Of a DNA stretch of 64,000 bases, positions 44,601-54,800 are shown piece by piece. How positions within the stretch are numbered: position 1 is the stretch's first letter; each line of letters opens with the position of its first letter. The position numbers and the translations under genes are program-made. The notes under the pieces are model-generated. The model did not search any database. It had not been told where the DNA came from and was given only the letters and a program-made list of their open reading frames with translations. Source of the DNA: Flavobacteriales bacterium (GTDB lineage: Bacteria > Bacteroidota > Bacteroidia > Flavobacteriales_D > Parvicellaceae); contig JACJZN010000006.1 of the NCBI GenBank assembly GCA_020635565.1, positions 310,001 through 374,000 of the forward strand. The letters are read 5' to 3'.

Positions 44601-45578
44601 TGTTACCGAATAAGTGACACTTGAAGAACTCTGAGATATATTGCCAATTCTTCCTAAAGAGCCAGAGGAGTTTATATTCATGAAATAATAGGCTGTATCG
44701 GTGAAGTTATTCGTTTCATGCCTGAATTTTGTTCCATCAAAATTTACCGTATGAGGTCCTTTGCCGTAAAACACGAAATAATCTCCTGAATCAAATACCC
44801 CATCTCCATTATCATTCATCCATATATCATTCAAAAGAAGATCATCAATGCGGGCTACACTATTATCTTCACTCAACATTCCCTGAGCATTTCCATATAG
44901 GTTTATGTGTGATGATTTTAGACCAGCAACATCGACACCCATATTCTGTAAGAATGAATAGTCAACTTTATATAACCCGTCCTCAGTAACACCTATTTTA
45001 TACCAATCTCCTGATCCCGTTGACAGCACAGATGAAGTTGTAAAACTTTTCTTTTTCAGAACTTCCTTGTTCTTTGGAGTGATCTCCACCTTAATCTCAT
45101 CAATCTTAACAAATTTACGTAATTGCTCATCTTCTTGGATAGCCGGTAAAATCAACGTCCCCACATATCTACCGTCTGCTTTTGCGACTGAATAATCAAT
45201 CATCTCAGATTGATATTCATTTCCTAACTGAACCAATCTTTCTTGAGCAGGATCTAACTCACTCGAAGAAACTTCAACTATTGAATAATTAAAATCATTG
45301 GTTTTCAATGGAAATGACAAAACGATCACAGGACGCTCAAAGACTGGATCCCAATAACCTTGATCTGGTTCAAACCCAACTATTTTAGTTCCCTCTCCAG
45401 TTTCGATAGTTGTCAATTTATATTCCACAACCTCTTCAACTACAAATACTCCTTGAGCATATGTTTCCAATCCAGAGAACAGAAACAACAAAACATATAT
45501 CAGACAAACCTGTAACCGCACAAATGAAAATTTCAATTCAGTTTCTAATAACCTATTCCTCACAAAAATATTGTTCAT
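41664..45578 (-). CDS. porU: Type IX secretion sortase PorU
   Basis: A 1304-residue gingipain-family (C25) protease. The signal peptide ends around ETYAQ (~42). The catalytic His is about residue 813 in NYIGHGGELGW and the catalytic Cys about residue 847 in MTATCEFSRYDD. A C-terminal sorting-like beta domain follows (LLNYPNPFTTHTEF ... YVYKLTVQNEAGE). PorU cleaves T9SS C-terminal domains and attaches cargo to lipopolysaccharide. Divergent from the PorP/SprF gene and upstream of porV. Confidence 0.96.
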   Translation of the reverse strand: MNNIFVRNRLLETELKFSFVRLQVCLIYVLLFLFSGLETYAQGVFVVEEVVEYKLTTIETGEGTKIVGFEPDQGYWDPVFERPVIVLSFPLKTNDFNYSIVEVSSSELDPAQERLVQLGNEYQSEMIDYSVAKADGRYVGTLILPAIQEDEQLRKFVKIDEIKVEITPKNKEVLKKKSFTTSSVLSTGSGDWYKIGVTEDGLYKVDYSFLQNMGVDVAGLKSSHINLYGNAQGMLSEDNSVARIDDLLLNDIWMNDNGDGVFDSGDYFVFYGKGPHTVNFDGTKFRHETNNFTDTAYYFMNINSSGSLGRIGNISQSSSSVTYSVTKFNDFLFLEEDERNLAKSGQEWLGDLFDVQLSNTYPFSVANLSTSDSLDLGVRIGISTPTTSNDSKFTASYNGKSMQIKPSAGSGQGSTSPKARLQYNSLKQIQSNNTINVSLTYDKDGMPSAKGYLDYIEINCIRNLVMEGSQMEFCHLESIGPGNVTEYQMSNAGSVAFVWEVSDPVHPKNVNINLGSSIVFKMDSDSLRKFIAFTDGQFLTPTYFNQIEQQNLHGLSATDVIIITSPEFLSAAQRLSAHHETLGLTCQVVLQQQIFNEFSSGMRDPVAIRHFLKMFYDRAGGDPAQTPKFCTIIGDCSYDYRNRLNSNSDFVITYESEESMSSATYSTDDFYVILDDSEQMRGTDLMDMAVGRIPVRTLDEANDVVDKVIAYTTINASDASCNKCSENSTDIFGDWRTSVIMVSDDADNNAYFTDVENMYAILRGTHPDLNITKIHSDAYQETVTPGGERNPDASEAIRTNVQKGALLINYIGHGGELGWAHEEILNNTTINGWTNSPKLPVFMTATCEFSRYDDHDRVSAGEYVVLNGAGGGIGLFTTTRLVFTTSNRQLAKVFYDTVADKVNDKPQYIGDIYKGSKNKFASIYGSTEARKFTYLGDPAVLFALPQHVVVLDSINGVEVANFTDTLKALSKVVVTGHVEDGFGNLITDFDGFVYPKVYDKISQLSTLGNSTGSFPADYEMWKNVIYKGKASVNNGYYSSSFIIPQDISYAYGNGRFSFYAEDGEEDAKGYDESALIGGINTNAPGDIEGPAIELYLNNENFVDGGITDATPILIANLFDENGVNMVGNGIGHNIEFWIDDNSESVVLNDYYESDVDTYQSGQVTFQMNEIEAGKHTIRFKVWDVYNNSSEKTIEFTVVAEEDIAIEHLLNYPNPFTTHTEFSFEHNQVCDYLDVRIQIFTISGKMVKSIQERVLSDGFRVGGIAWDGRDEFGDKIGIGTYVYKLTVQNEAGEQEEKYEKLFILN

Positions 45579-45634
45579 GATACAATGTTTATAATCTTTT
45601 TGGAATATTATTTTTTACAGTTCCTATTATTTTT

Positions 45635-45642
45635 TACATTTG
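45635..45642 (+). promoter_or_regulatory. -7 element upstream of the PorP/SprF gene
   Basis: TACATTTG matches TAnnTTTG, 14 bases before ATG 45657. It excludes the longer reading frame start at 45585. Confidence 0.5.
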
Positions 45643-45656
45643 TCTATTACGTAACT

Positions 45657-46643
45657 ATGAAAATCACAAGATTTGTATACCTTTTCTCCATCATTGGGGG
45701 ACTGTTCATATCGGCTGAATTTAATCAATTCAAAGCTCAAGACCCTGAGTTTTCGCAGTTTTATGCAAATCCTCTGTATTTAAATCCTGCTTTTGCAGGT
45801 ACAGTTCGTTGTCCTAGAATAAATTTAGTGCATAGAAATCAATGGCCAGGGATTTCAGGAACCTATGTAACATCGGTAGCATCTTACGATCAACATATAG
45901 AATCTATCAATGGAGGACTTGGTTTTATGTTTTCCTCAGACAATGCTGCTAACACTCTTAAAACCAATCGTTTCAGTGCTATTTATTCCTATCAGGTAAA
46001 AGTTTCGAGAAAATTTTCTGTGAGACTTGGTGCTGAAGCAACCTTCTTTCAAAAATCCTTAGACTGGACCAAGCTTCAGTTCGGAGACATGGTTGACCCA
46101 AGAAGGGGATTTGTATACCAATCTGCTGATCAACCTACTGGAGACGGAAATGTGAGTGGAGTTGATTTTTCCGCTGGAATTTTAGGCTTTAGTGATATTT
46201 TCTTCTTTGGTGTATCTGCTCATCACTTAACCCAACCAGAAGAATCTGTAATTATTGGAGCTTCACCATTACCTATGAAAATCACTGGTCATGCAGGCGC
46301 AGTTATTCCAATGGCAGGAGGAGCATCAAAGTATACGGAAAATGATGTAACCATTTCTCCTAATATTATGTACAGAATGCAGGGAACTTTTCAGCAACTG
46401 AACATGGGGCTTTACGTAAAGAAAAGCGCTTTAGTTGGTGGGGTTTGGTATAGAAATAAAGATTCCTTCATCGTATTGTTAGGGATACAGACAGATGTAA
46501 TTAAATTAGGTTATAGCTATGACGTTACAATTTCAAAGTTAACTACGGCCACAGGAGGTGCTCATGAAGTTACTATGGGTATCAATTTTAAATGTAAGCC
46601 GAAAAGAAGAACATTTAGAACAATCAGTTGTCCTTCTTTTTAA
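45657..46643 (+). CDS. PorP/SprF-family outer-membrane protein (copy 1)
   Basis: A 328-residue protein starting at ATG 45657 with its signal peptide (FVYLFSIIGGLFISAEF). The family opening QDPEFSQFYANPLYLNPAFAGT is clear, with GISGTYVTSVASYDQHI and a C-terminal KLTTATGGAHEVTMGINF. Family members are beta-barrels that support secretion of, or anchor, particular T9SS cargo or the machinery itself (PorP). It lies between porU and gldJ; no large adhesin adjoins it, which favours the machinery role. Confidence 0.92.
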   Translation: MKITRFVYLFSIIGGLFISAEFNQFKAQDPEFSQFYANPLYLNPAFAGTVRCPRINLVHRNQWPGISGTYVTSVASYDQHIESINGGLGFMFSSDNAANTLKTNRFSAIYSYQVKVSRKFSVRLGAEATFFQKSLDWTKLQFGDMVDPRRGFVYQSADQPTGDGNVSGVDFSAGILGFSDIFFFGVSAHHLTQPEESVIIGASPLPMKITGHAGAVIPMAGGASKYTENDVTISPNIMYRMQGTFQQLNMGLYVKKSALVGGVWYRNKDSFIVLLGIQTDVIKLGYSYDVTISKLTTATGGAHEVTMGINFKCKPKRRTFRTISCPSF

Positions 46644-46704
46644 AATATTTCATGAAATTTGTAACCAATTTTAATAAAACAAGTTATAAGGCAAAAATCT
46701 TATT

Positions 46705-48684
46705 ATGAAGATGACCGGTAAAAATGTAGTTGTTGTTGGATTATCGACCATCCTTCTTGCCTCTTGTACGTACGAAAAATCAAGAGTAACTGGGTGGGAT
46801 TATAACAATCCAATGAATGGTGGTTTCGAGAAAAAACCATACGAAGAACAAGAAACAGGACCAGGACTTATCCTTATTGAAGGGGGTACGTTCACCATGG
46901 GACAAATTGAACAGGATGTGATGTACGAACATCATAACACTCCTCGAAGAGTAACTGTTTCTTCATTTTATTTAGATGAGACAGAGGTAACTAACCATCA
47001 CTGGTGTGAATACCTTTACTGGATAGACAGGACTTTCTCTCCTGACTTTACCCAGATCTATAAAAAAGCGCTTCCAGATACTCTTGTATGGAGAGAAAAG
47101 TTAGCTTACAACGAACCATACGTTGATTACTACTTGAGACATCCTTCTTACAGAGAATATCCCGTAGTTGGTGTTAGCTGGGTTCAGGCAAATGATTTCT
47201 GCCAGTGGAGAACTGATAGGGTTAATGAGTACATTCTTATAAGAGAAGGTATATTAATTATGAACCCAATGCAGCAAAATGAACCTTTCACTACTGAATC
47301 TTACTACATAGGACAGTATGATGCTGGTACAAACCCTGCAGGTCAAATGCCAGATTTCGATCCATCTAAAGGTGGTTTTGATCCTGCTACTGGTAAGTTC
47401 AAATCAAAAGATATGGCTACTAGAATTGTGAGAATGGAGGATGGTATTTTATTACCTCGTTATCGTCTCCCAACTGAAGCTGAATGGGAATTTGCTGCTT
47501 ACGGTTTAATTGGAAATACGGTTGATGAACGTATTGTTGAGCGAAGAATTTATCCTTGGAACGGTCACTGGGTTAGAAATGCGGATGACAAATGGCAAGG
47601 GGACATGATGGCTAACTTTGTAAGAGGTGCAGGTGATTACATGGGTGTATCCGGTCACTTGAATGATAACGCAGATGTTACAGCTCCTGTTTTCTCTTAT
47701 TGGCCAAATGATTACGGTTTGTACAACATGGCTGGAAACGTTTCTGAATGGGTAATGGATGTTTATCGTCCTCAATCAACGGAAGATTTTGATGAATTCA
47801 GACCATTTAGAGGTAACGTATTTACCACTAAAACATTGAAAAGTGACGGATCTTATTCGAATAAGTATGAGGAGACTATGTATGATCTTGCTGGTATGAA
47901 ACTTTATCTTGAAGAATTCAAACAAGCACGTTTCGAAACTACTCCAAATACTACTTATGGTTACGTTACTAGAAATAGAATGGATTCTATTGAATTAGTA
48001 TTGATCAGTGAGATCGAATTGATCTTCAAGGATGCTCAAGCCATGGTTGATAGAAAACAAGAGATCGAGGCTTCTATTAAAATCAGAGATATATTTGATA
48101 ACTTGTTTGAAGATTTCAACTCAAGAGTACAAAACAGAGATTTGACTGACACTGCTGGAAATCCAATTGATTTTGGTCCACAATGGATGGAATGGGGAGA
48201 TTATGAAGTGGAGATCATTCCAATGCTAAGAGTTGGTTTGTCTGAATTTGAAATCAATACTCCAGGTAACGTTCAGGAGAGAGAAGTTACTGCTGAAGAG
48301 AACATCAATAGAAGAAACTATAAAGTTGCAGATAACATTGATTATTTAGATGGTGACTTGAAGTCTTCTATTTACTACCCTGGAGATAGCCGTAACCAAA
48401 CCGTTATAGATGACTTCGGTAAAGGTTCAACTGCAGGTGGTCTTAACGAAGACTGGGCGATGTATCAGGCCGGTTTGGAACCGAAGTATAGTTCTCAACC
48501 TACATCCTTGATCACTGATAAAACAAGAGTTTATAAAGGTGCTTCTTGGAGAGACAGAGCTTACTTCATGAACCCAGGTACAAGAAGATACTTGGATGAA
48601 GATCTTTCTACTGCATACCTAGGTTTCAGATGTGCAATGGACAGAGTAGGATCTCCTACAGGTTTAGGATCTAAGAGAAACTAA
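46705..48684 (+). CDS. gldJ: Gliding motility/T9SS lipoprotein GldJ
   Basis: A 659-residue lipoprotein (lipobox STILLASCTYEK). The formylglycine-generating-enzyme-like (SUMF/FGE) fold is present: GPGLILIEGGTFTMG, YLDETEVTNHHWCEYL, RLPTEAEWEFAAYG, GNVSEWVMDVYRP and the C-terminal GASWRDRAYFMNPGTRRYL and LGFRCAM. It is a structural homologue of GldK, not an FGE. A ~195-residue helical insertion separates GNVSEWV (~350) from SSIYYPGDSRNQ (~555). GldJ stabilises other gliding/T9SS components. In Flavobacterium johnsoniae gldJ, porU and porV are neighbours too. Confidence 0.95.
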   Translation: MKMTGKNVVVVGLSTILLASCTYEKSRVTGWDYNNPMNGGFEKKPYEEQETGPGLILIEGGTFTMGQIEQDVMYEHHNTPRRVTVSSFYLDETEVTNHHWCEYLYWIDRTFSPDFTQIYKKALPDTLVWREKLAYNEPYVDYYLRHPSYREYPVVGVSWVQANDFCQWRTDRVNEYILIREGILIMNPMQQNEPFTTESYYIGQYDAGTNPAGQMPDFDPSKGGFDPATGKFKSKDMATRIVRMEDGILLPRYRLPTEAEWEFAAYGLIGNTVDERIVERRIYPWNGHWVRNADDKWQGDMMANFVRGAGDYMGVSGHLNDNADVTAPVFSYWPNDYGLYNMAGNVSEWVMDVYRPQSTEDFDEFRPFRGNVFTTKTLKSDGSYSNKYEETMYDLAGMKLYLEEFKQARFETTPNTTYGYVTRNRMDSIELVLISEIELIFKDAQAMVDRKQEIEASIKIRDIFDNLFEDFNSRVQNRDLTDTAGNPIDFGPQWMEWGDYEVEIIPMLRVGLSEFEINTPGNVQEREVTAEENINRRNYKVADNIDYLDGDLKSSIYYPGDSRNQTVIDDFGKGSTAGGLNEDWAMYQAGLEPKYSSQPTSLITDKTRVYKGASWRDRAYFMNPGTRRYLDEDLSTAYLGFRCAMDRVGSPTGLGSKRN

Positions 48685-48703
48685 TCTTACATAATACTAC
48701 AAT

Positions 48704-48733
48704 AAAAAAGGAGTGCAATTGCACTCCTTTTTT
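48704..48733. terminator. Bidirectional terminator between gldJ and rpe
   Basis: GGAGTGCAATTGCACTCC (48710-48727) is a perfect palindrome flanked by A and T runs on either side, so it can end both the gldJ and the convergent rpe transcripts. Confidence 0.92.
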
Positions 48734-48750
48734 ATTTCCAATTGATTAAT

Positions 48751-49401
48751 CTAACATTGTTTAAGATCTAGAATTACACGCTTAGGATTATCTGCTTTAA
48801 AAACAAAACTACCAGCCACTAACACATTTGCTCCAGCATCCAATAATTTTCTTGCATTAGCTGATGTTACTCCCCCATCAATTTCAATTAGAGTATTTAA
48901 TCCTCTTTGATCGATCATAGTTCGAAGCCTTTCAACTTTTCTATAGGTGCCTTCAATAAACTTTTGGCCACCAAAACCAGGATTAACAGACATTACGCAA
49001 ACCAAATCGATATTTTCCAATACTGGTTCCAGTAACTCTACACTTGTATGTGGATTAATGGCCACTCCTCTTTTCATTCCCTCCTGCTCTATCGCTTGTA
49101 ATGTCCTGTGAAGATGTGTGCATGCTTCATAGTGCACCGTAAGAACATCTGCACCAACTTGTTTGAATTGCGTGATATAACGATCTGGTTGTTCAATCAT
49201 CAAATGAACATCCAGTGTCTTCTTTGCATGTCTATTAATAAAGTCTATTACTGGAATTCCAAAACTAATGTTCGGAACAAACATTCCGTCCATAACATCC
49301 AGGTGAAACCAATCAGCTTCACTTTCATTCAACATTTCACATTCTTGTTGAAGATTAGCAAAATCACAAGCTAACAAAGACGGTGCGATTAAATGTGCCA
49401 T
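48751..49401 (-). CDS. rpe: Ribulose-phosphate 3-epimerase
   Basis: A 216-residue TIM-barrel enzyme. Signatures: LIAPSLLACDFANLQQE, WFHLDVMDGMFVPNISFG (His/Asp metal ligands), LDVHLMIEQP, SVNPGFGGQKFI and EIDGGVTSANA. It interconverts ribulose 5-phosphate and xylulose 5-phosphate in the pentose phosphate pathway. Downstream of the sigma factor gene, after a terminator. Confidence 0.97.
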   Translation of the reverse strand: MAHLIAPSLLACDFANLQQECEMLNESEADWFHLDVMDGMFVPNISFGIPVIDFINRHAKKTLDVHLMIEQPDRYITQFKQVGADVLTVHYEACTHLHRTLQAIEQEGMKRGVAINPHTSVELLEPVLENIDLVCVMSVNPGFGGQKFIEGTYRKVERLRTMIDQRGLNTLIEIDGGVTSANARKLLDAGANVLVAGSFVFKADNPKRVILDLKQC

Positions 49402-49431
49402 TTTTTTTCATTTTACTTGGCACAAAGGAAC

Positions 49432-49462
49432 AAAAAAGCCGTCCATAAACATGAACGGCTTT
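49432..49462 (-). terminator. Terminator downstream of the primary sigma factor gene
   Basis: Arms 49435-49446 and 49451-49462 pair over 12 positions with one mismatch around an AAAC loop; a T run follows on the minus strand. Confidence 0.85.
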
Positions 49463-49482
49463 ATATCCTTTTTCAATTTTTA

Positions 49483-50349
49483 TTAACCAAGATAGGATTT
49501 CAGAAGTTTACTTCTCGAAGTATGTTTCAATCTTCTCACCGCTTTTTCCTTGATCTGTCTCACGCGTTCCCTAGTTAGATCAAACTTCTCACCTATCTCC
49601 TCTAGCGTATGTTGATGATTATTGCCAAGACCAAAATAAAGTCTCAAGACATCTGCCTCTCGCATAGTCAATGTGCTTAATGATCTCTCAATCTCTTTCC
49701 TTAGGGATTCCATCATTAGCTCTTTGTCTGGTCTTGGATTATCATCATTTACCAGTACATCATACATTGAGCTTGCACCTTCTTCTTCACCTAGTGGAGC
49801 ATCCATACTTACGTGTTTACCTCCATTAGCAATCGATTGCTTAACTTCTTTGATTGTTACATCCAATTCTTCTGCAATCTCCTCTACTGTTGGTGGACGT
49901 CCATATTTCTGTTCCAGAACAGAGAATGTCTTATTGATCTTGTTGATCGATCCAATCTTATTCAGAGGAAGTCTGACGATTCTTGATTGCTCCGCCAATG
50001 CCTGAAGTATTGATTGACGAATCCACCACACTGCGTAAGAAATAAACTTGAACCCTCTCGTTTCGTCAAATCGTTGTGCTGCTTTGATCAATCCCAAATT
50101 ACCCTCATTGATAAGGTCGGGAAGGGTAAGTCCCTGATTCTGATATTGCTTTGATACGGAAACAACGAATCTAAGATTGGCTTTAACCAATCTCTCCAAT
50201 GCTGCCATATCTCCTGCTTTAATACGTTGAGCTAATTCTACCTCTTCCTGAGCTGTAATTAATTCTACACGTCCAATTTCCTGCAGGTATTTGTCCAGTG
50301 ACGCTGTTTCGCGATTGGTAACCTGCTTAGCGATCTTTAATTGTCTCAT
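49483..50349 (-). CDS. rpoD: Primary RNA polymerase sigma factor (RpoD/SigA)
   Basis: A 288-residue sigma-70 factor, short as is usual in Bacteroidota because region 1.1 and the non-conserved insert are missing. Region 1.2 begins SLDKYLQEIGRVELIT; region 2 has NLRFVVSVSKQYQNQGLTLP and FKFISYAVWWIRQSILQAL; region 4 ends with TREADVLRLYFGL and DLTRERVRQIKEKAVRRL. It reads the TAnnTTTG promoters noted here. The 144-base upstream gap has no clear promoter. Confidence 0.95.
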   Translation of the reverse strand: MRQLKIAKQVTNRETASLDKYLQEIGRVELITAQEEVELAQRIKAGDMAALERLVKANLRFVVSVSKQYQNQGLTLPDLINEGNLGLIKAAQRFDETRGFKFISYAVWWIRQSILQALAEQSRIVRLPLNKIGSINKINKTFSVLEQKYGRPPTVEEIAEELDVTIKEVKQSIANGGKHVSMDAPLGEEEGASSMYDVLVNDDNPRPDKELMMESLRKEIERSLSTLTMREADVLRLYFGLGNNHQHTLEEIGEKFDLTRERVRQIKEKAVRRLKHTSRSKLLKSYLG

Positions 50350-50493
50350 CTACTACTTAAACTTTTTATGGATAGTTTTCAGCAATAAGAACGCCAAAGA
50401 AGTTCCAGAAGTTTCAAATTTGATAAAGTTTTTGATCGAATAGTTATCAACACTTCATATCATGCGTTGATTGAATGAAATTCAAGGATGAAA

Positions 50494-51804
50494 TTATTCA
50501 CTTACCAAACCTCCAGTCAAACGAGAAATATTTGTTTGTGATTCGATCAAATTATAACCTGCTTCAAACATTGCTAAACCAGCTCTTAGATAAGCCATCT
50601 CAATATCTCTGAAAACAAATGAATTGATCAATCCAGAGTTTTCCTTCAATTGCGCAATATCCATATTTCTTCTTGCCACTCTGAAAGCTTCTTTTGCCAG
50701 ATCAAAAATCTTTAATCTGGTGAGATAAAAGTCATATTGGGATAATAATTCCGAACTTAAGGTATTCTTTAACTGCTCAATTTCAATCTCATTCACTTCA
50801 TTCTGAACTTCCAGCATATTGATACCTCTTCTTACTTTACCCCCATCATAAAGTGTAAAACTCAATGTAAAATTGGCGTAATAATTTAAAGTAGCACCGC
50901 TCGCTCTTGGATAATCAGAAATCTTAAAAGAACTTTGACTAGCTTGTGCGCCAGCATTAAAAGCCACCACCGGATACATCGTAGATTTTGCTAACTGAAT
51001 ATCTTGTTTTAACACCTCTAGATTGATATATTCATTCTTTATTGTCTGATTATTGTTAAGCATCTTATTCTTAAGATCATTGTAATCATAGGTTGGATAC
51101 TCTACTTCCAGTTTATCAGTGAGCGTCCAGCTGGTCATTTCCTCGACTCCCAATAACATATTTAAGTTTCTAATTGAGTTCTTATAAGCCAATTCCTGAA
51201 CTAATAGATTTGTACTATCAGAATAATAAGCCGATTCGTATTGTAGAAGATCAACGGTAAGCGCAACGCCAAAGTCCTGTTTAAGTTTAACATATTCCCA
51301 TTTCTCCCTTGAAAGGGTCAATACTTCTTTTAGCAAAGCCATTTTCTCACTTTGTAATTTTGCCTGGTAATAAGCCAAAACAACCCCTTGAATCGTATTC
51401 TGTACAACCAGAGCAGCATTACCTTCACTTTGAGACTCCAGTTTCTCAAGTTTATCCTTACTTGCTTTAACTCTGAATCCATTAAATAAGACCCAGTTCA
51501 TATTGACCCCTCCTTCAACACTATTGGACATTAATAAAGCTTGAATAAATGATGTTGGATTATTACTTTGATCTGCAATATTATTCCCTTGTTTTAGATT
51601 CATTGTAATCGTAGGGTATCTACCGGCTTCCCCCCAAGAATTCTGAATCTTCGTGATCTCCATACTTTTATTGACCAATTGAATATTATAATTCTGGCTC
51701 AAAGCAACCTGAAGTGCATCTGAAAGTGTTAATGCTTCCTGAGCTACCCCTTGAAATATTGATATTATTATCAGTATAAATCCGAAAACTATTCTTTTCA
51801 TCAT
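50494..51804 (-). CDS. TolC-family outer-membrane efflux protein
   Basis: A 436-residue protein with signal peptide (IIISIFQGVAQ) and two OEP repeats of long helices: LSDALQVALSQNYNIQL opens the first, and the second begins around KNKMLNNNQTIKNEYINLEV. It forms the outer-membrane channel of the tripartite efflux system encoded directly upstream; it starts 9 bases after the RND pump gene ends. Confidence 0.92.
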   Translation of the reverse strand: MMKRIVFGFILIIISIFQGVAQEALTLSDALQVALSQNYNIQLVNKSMEITKIQNSWGEAGRYPTITMNLKQGNNIADQSNNPTSFIQALLMSNSVEGGVNMNWVLFNGFRVKASKDKLEKLESQSEGNAALVVQNTIQGVVLAYYQAKLQSEKMALLKEVLTLSREKWEYVKLKQDFGVALTVDLLQYESAYYSDSTNLLVQELAYKNSIRNLNMLLGVEEMTSWTLTDKLEVEYPTYDYNDLKNKMLNNNQTIKNEYINLEVLKQDIQLAKSTMYPVVAFNAGAQASQSSFKISDYPRASGATLNYYANFTLSFTLYDGGKVRRGINMLEVQNEVNEIEIEQLKNTLSSELLSQYDFYLTRLKIFDLAKEAFRVARRNMDIAQLKENSGLINSFVFRDIEMAYLRAGLAMFEAGYNLIESQTNISRLTGGLVSE

Positions 51805-51813
51805 CTAATCACT

Positions 51814-54800
51814 TTAAAGGTCCAACAAGTTATCTTCTGCCCTTGATTCTTTATTCCTCTCATCCGTAAAGGTCTCAGAATTATTAAATTCAATCATATC
51901 ACCTCCATCAACTTCCTGATTACGTTTTGCTATCTTGTATACTGGTTCTACTTCAATTCTTGTAGGAGCATCCTCACCTCCTCTCCAAAGCCAAAATCTT
52001 GCCCTTCTCATGTCGTTCATATACATGATCAACGGGGGGAAAAAGAAAAGCAGAAATAAAGTTCCCAAAAGCACTCCATAAGCTACTGAAACTGCCATAG
52101 GAATAAGAAACTGCGCTTGAAAACTTGTTTCCAGATAAATCAGAGGAAAAAGGCCAGCGACAGTAGTCAACGAAGTTAAAATCACAGGCCTGAATCTAAA
52201 TCTACCTGCCTGAACTGCAGCTTCTCTGGTAGTTAAACCATCTTTTAACCCTTTATTATATTGATCTAACAATACTACGGCATCATTTACTAAAATTCCT
52301 ACTAATGCAATCACTCCCCAGAAACTAAACATTGAAAATGGTATTCCAACCAGTCCATGTCCGAGTAAAGCAGAAAAAATTCCAACGGGAATTACCATGA
52401 TAATCATTCTGGCTTGATAAAATGAGCCAAAATTGAGAGATAGAATGATTAGGATCAATAAAATCCCCATGGTAAATGCTAGCGCAAGTCTTTTACCTGA
52501 ATCAGCAGCTTTCTCAGCCTGTCCTTTGACTACAACCTCTGAATTTGGGAATTTCTTTTTAAGTTCTGGAAAAACCTCTCTATTTAATTTGGAATTCAAA
52601 GAAGAACTCAGCTCACTATTATAAAGGCTTCCATACACTCTAACTTCCTGATTACCATTAATGTGATTAATTGTAACACTACCTCTAGATATTGAATAAT
52701 CCGCTAAAGTATACAATGGAAATTCCTGACCAAAAGCTGTCTTGATCTTCATGTTATCTAGATCACCAAAGTCATTTCTTTCATCCATAGGATATCTAGC
52801 CCAAATCTTAACCTCATCCCTTCCAACGATCAATCGTTGTACTTCCTCACCAAAAAAACCTTGCCTGATCTGATTAACGATTTGTGCTTCATCCAATCCA
52901 AGGGCATAGGCTTTATCATATAATTCCAACTGAATTTCACGATTTCCTGCTCCTGCATTATCTACCACATCTTTTACTTCCGGATAACTTTTGATCTTCT
53001 CCTTCAGCCAGAGTGCTGCTTCACCAATTTCTTCTCTACTGGTGCTTTGTACTGAAAGAGAAATATCATATCCAAAAGGGCCATCTCCACCTACAGCAAA
53101 TTTTTCGAAGGTTGCTAGGGTATCCTTCGGAATCATATCATTGATCGCGTTCGAGATATCCACCACTGAAATAAAGTTTTGCTCGTTTACACTTATTCTC
53201 AATGATCCTGCATGATTTCCACTTTCTCCTATCCTCTCTGCATAACCAATTGTTGTAGTCACATTAGAAATTATCTCTTCTCCGAATTCCTTTTCCAATG
53301 AATCTGCATAATTGAAAACCATATTCTGCAAATAAACCATTGTTGCTTCAGTTCTCATTTCTCTTTCTCCTGGTTTATATGCAACATCAACCTGAATATC
53401 GTTAAATGGAATATTAGGGAAAAATGCTGTCTTGATGACATTGTTGGCGATTAGTAAAATGACCACTACAATAAACACCATTGGTCCCCAAACAAACCAT
53501 CGGTAATGATTCACAACCTTTCCGATCAGATTTCCGTATCCATTTCTTACTTTTTCAATACCTTCTTCGATGCGTTTTCTAATTCCCTGATACCACCCAA
53601 TTTCAGTAGGCCCAAGAATTTTTTTGCTTGCTAAGTGAGAAGGTAGAATTAAAAACGCCTCAATCAACGAAAATCCAAGACAGGCAATTACGCTAAATGC
53701 CATCTCTTCCATCATAGCCATTTCCCCGCCAACAAATAGCAGAAATCCGAATGCGACAATGGTTGTTAGCACTGACGTGAATACAGAAGACAACACATCC
53801 AAAGTGCCATCAAGGGCCGCTTGAACAGGAGATTTACCTCTTTCATAATGAGAAAATATACTCTCAGCGATTACAATACCATCATCCACTAATATTCCAA
53901 CCACCAGAATCATCCCAAAAAGGGAGATCATGTTGATCGACATTCCATAAATGCCCCCCATCCAAAACATTCCGAGCATAGAAAAAGGGATTCCGAAAGC
54001 TACCCAAAGAGACAATCTTAAACTAAGAAAAAGCCCAAGTACAATACAAACGAGAATCAAACCAAATGTTAGATTTGATGTCAGCATTTGAATACGTTGA
54101 CCAAGAAGATTATTAAAACTGAATAATATCTTCATTTGGTAATTATCATTCTCCTTGTTAAACTTCTCTATATAAGCATTCAAATCTCCTGAAATCTTTC
54201 CAAGGTGCTCCGATTTTAATTTTTTGATAATAAAAGTTGCATTCTGCTTTCCATTCACAAAGCTTTTCAGAGCAATATCCGAAAATTCAAATTTCACATC
54301 AGCAACATCAATTAATCTAATCAACTGACCATCAATATCAGCTCCAACAACCACATTTTTAAGCATTTCTGCATCAGTAGTTTTATTCGTCAATCTAATG
54401 TACAACTCTTCCGAATTGGTCTTTACAGTACCGGCCGTTACATCCAGATTTTGACTTTTTATCTTCTGAGCTACCTGAGTAAAAGTCAGATTATACCTTA
54501 ACAAATCATGCTCACGAATTTCTACAGAAATAATCTGAGGAGGGAATCCCATCACTTCCACCTGAGAAATATTCTTCAATGCAAGAATCTCCTTCTCAAT
54601 TTCATCACTTTTCAATTTGAGATCTTCAACATTTCCAGATTCACTAGTAAGAGAAAGGAAAGAAACAACATTACCCATTCCTGCCATTCCTCTTGATTTC
54701 TGAGCTACTACAATTGGTCGCTCAGCGCCCGCAGGAAATGAATTGATTCCATCGATCGCATTTTTAACTTCTTGTGCTAGTACGTTGATATCAATTTTCT

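Noticed and set aside
45585..45656. Earlier start of the PorP/SprF gene
   Set aside because: It would add a hydrophobic stretch before the true signal peptide and spans the -7 element at 45635-45642.
46649..46656. TTCATGAA upstream of gldJ
   Set aside because: A single copy without a partner 21 bp away and no -7 element 38 bp downstream, so it does not fit the LytTR promoter layout.
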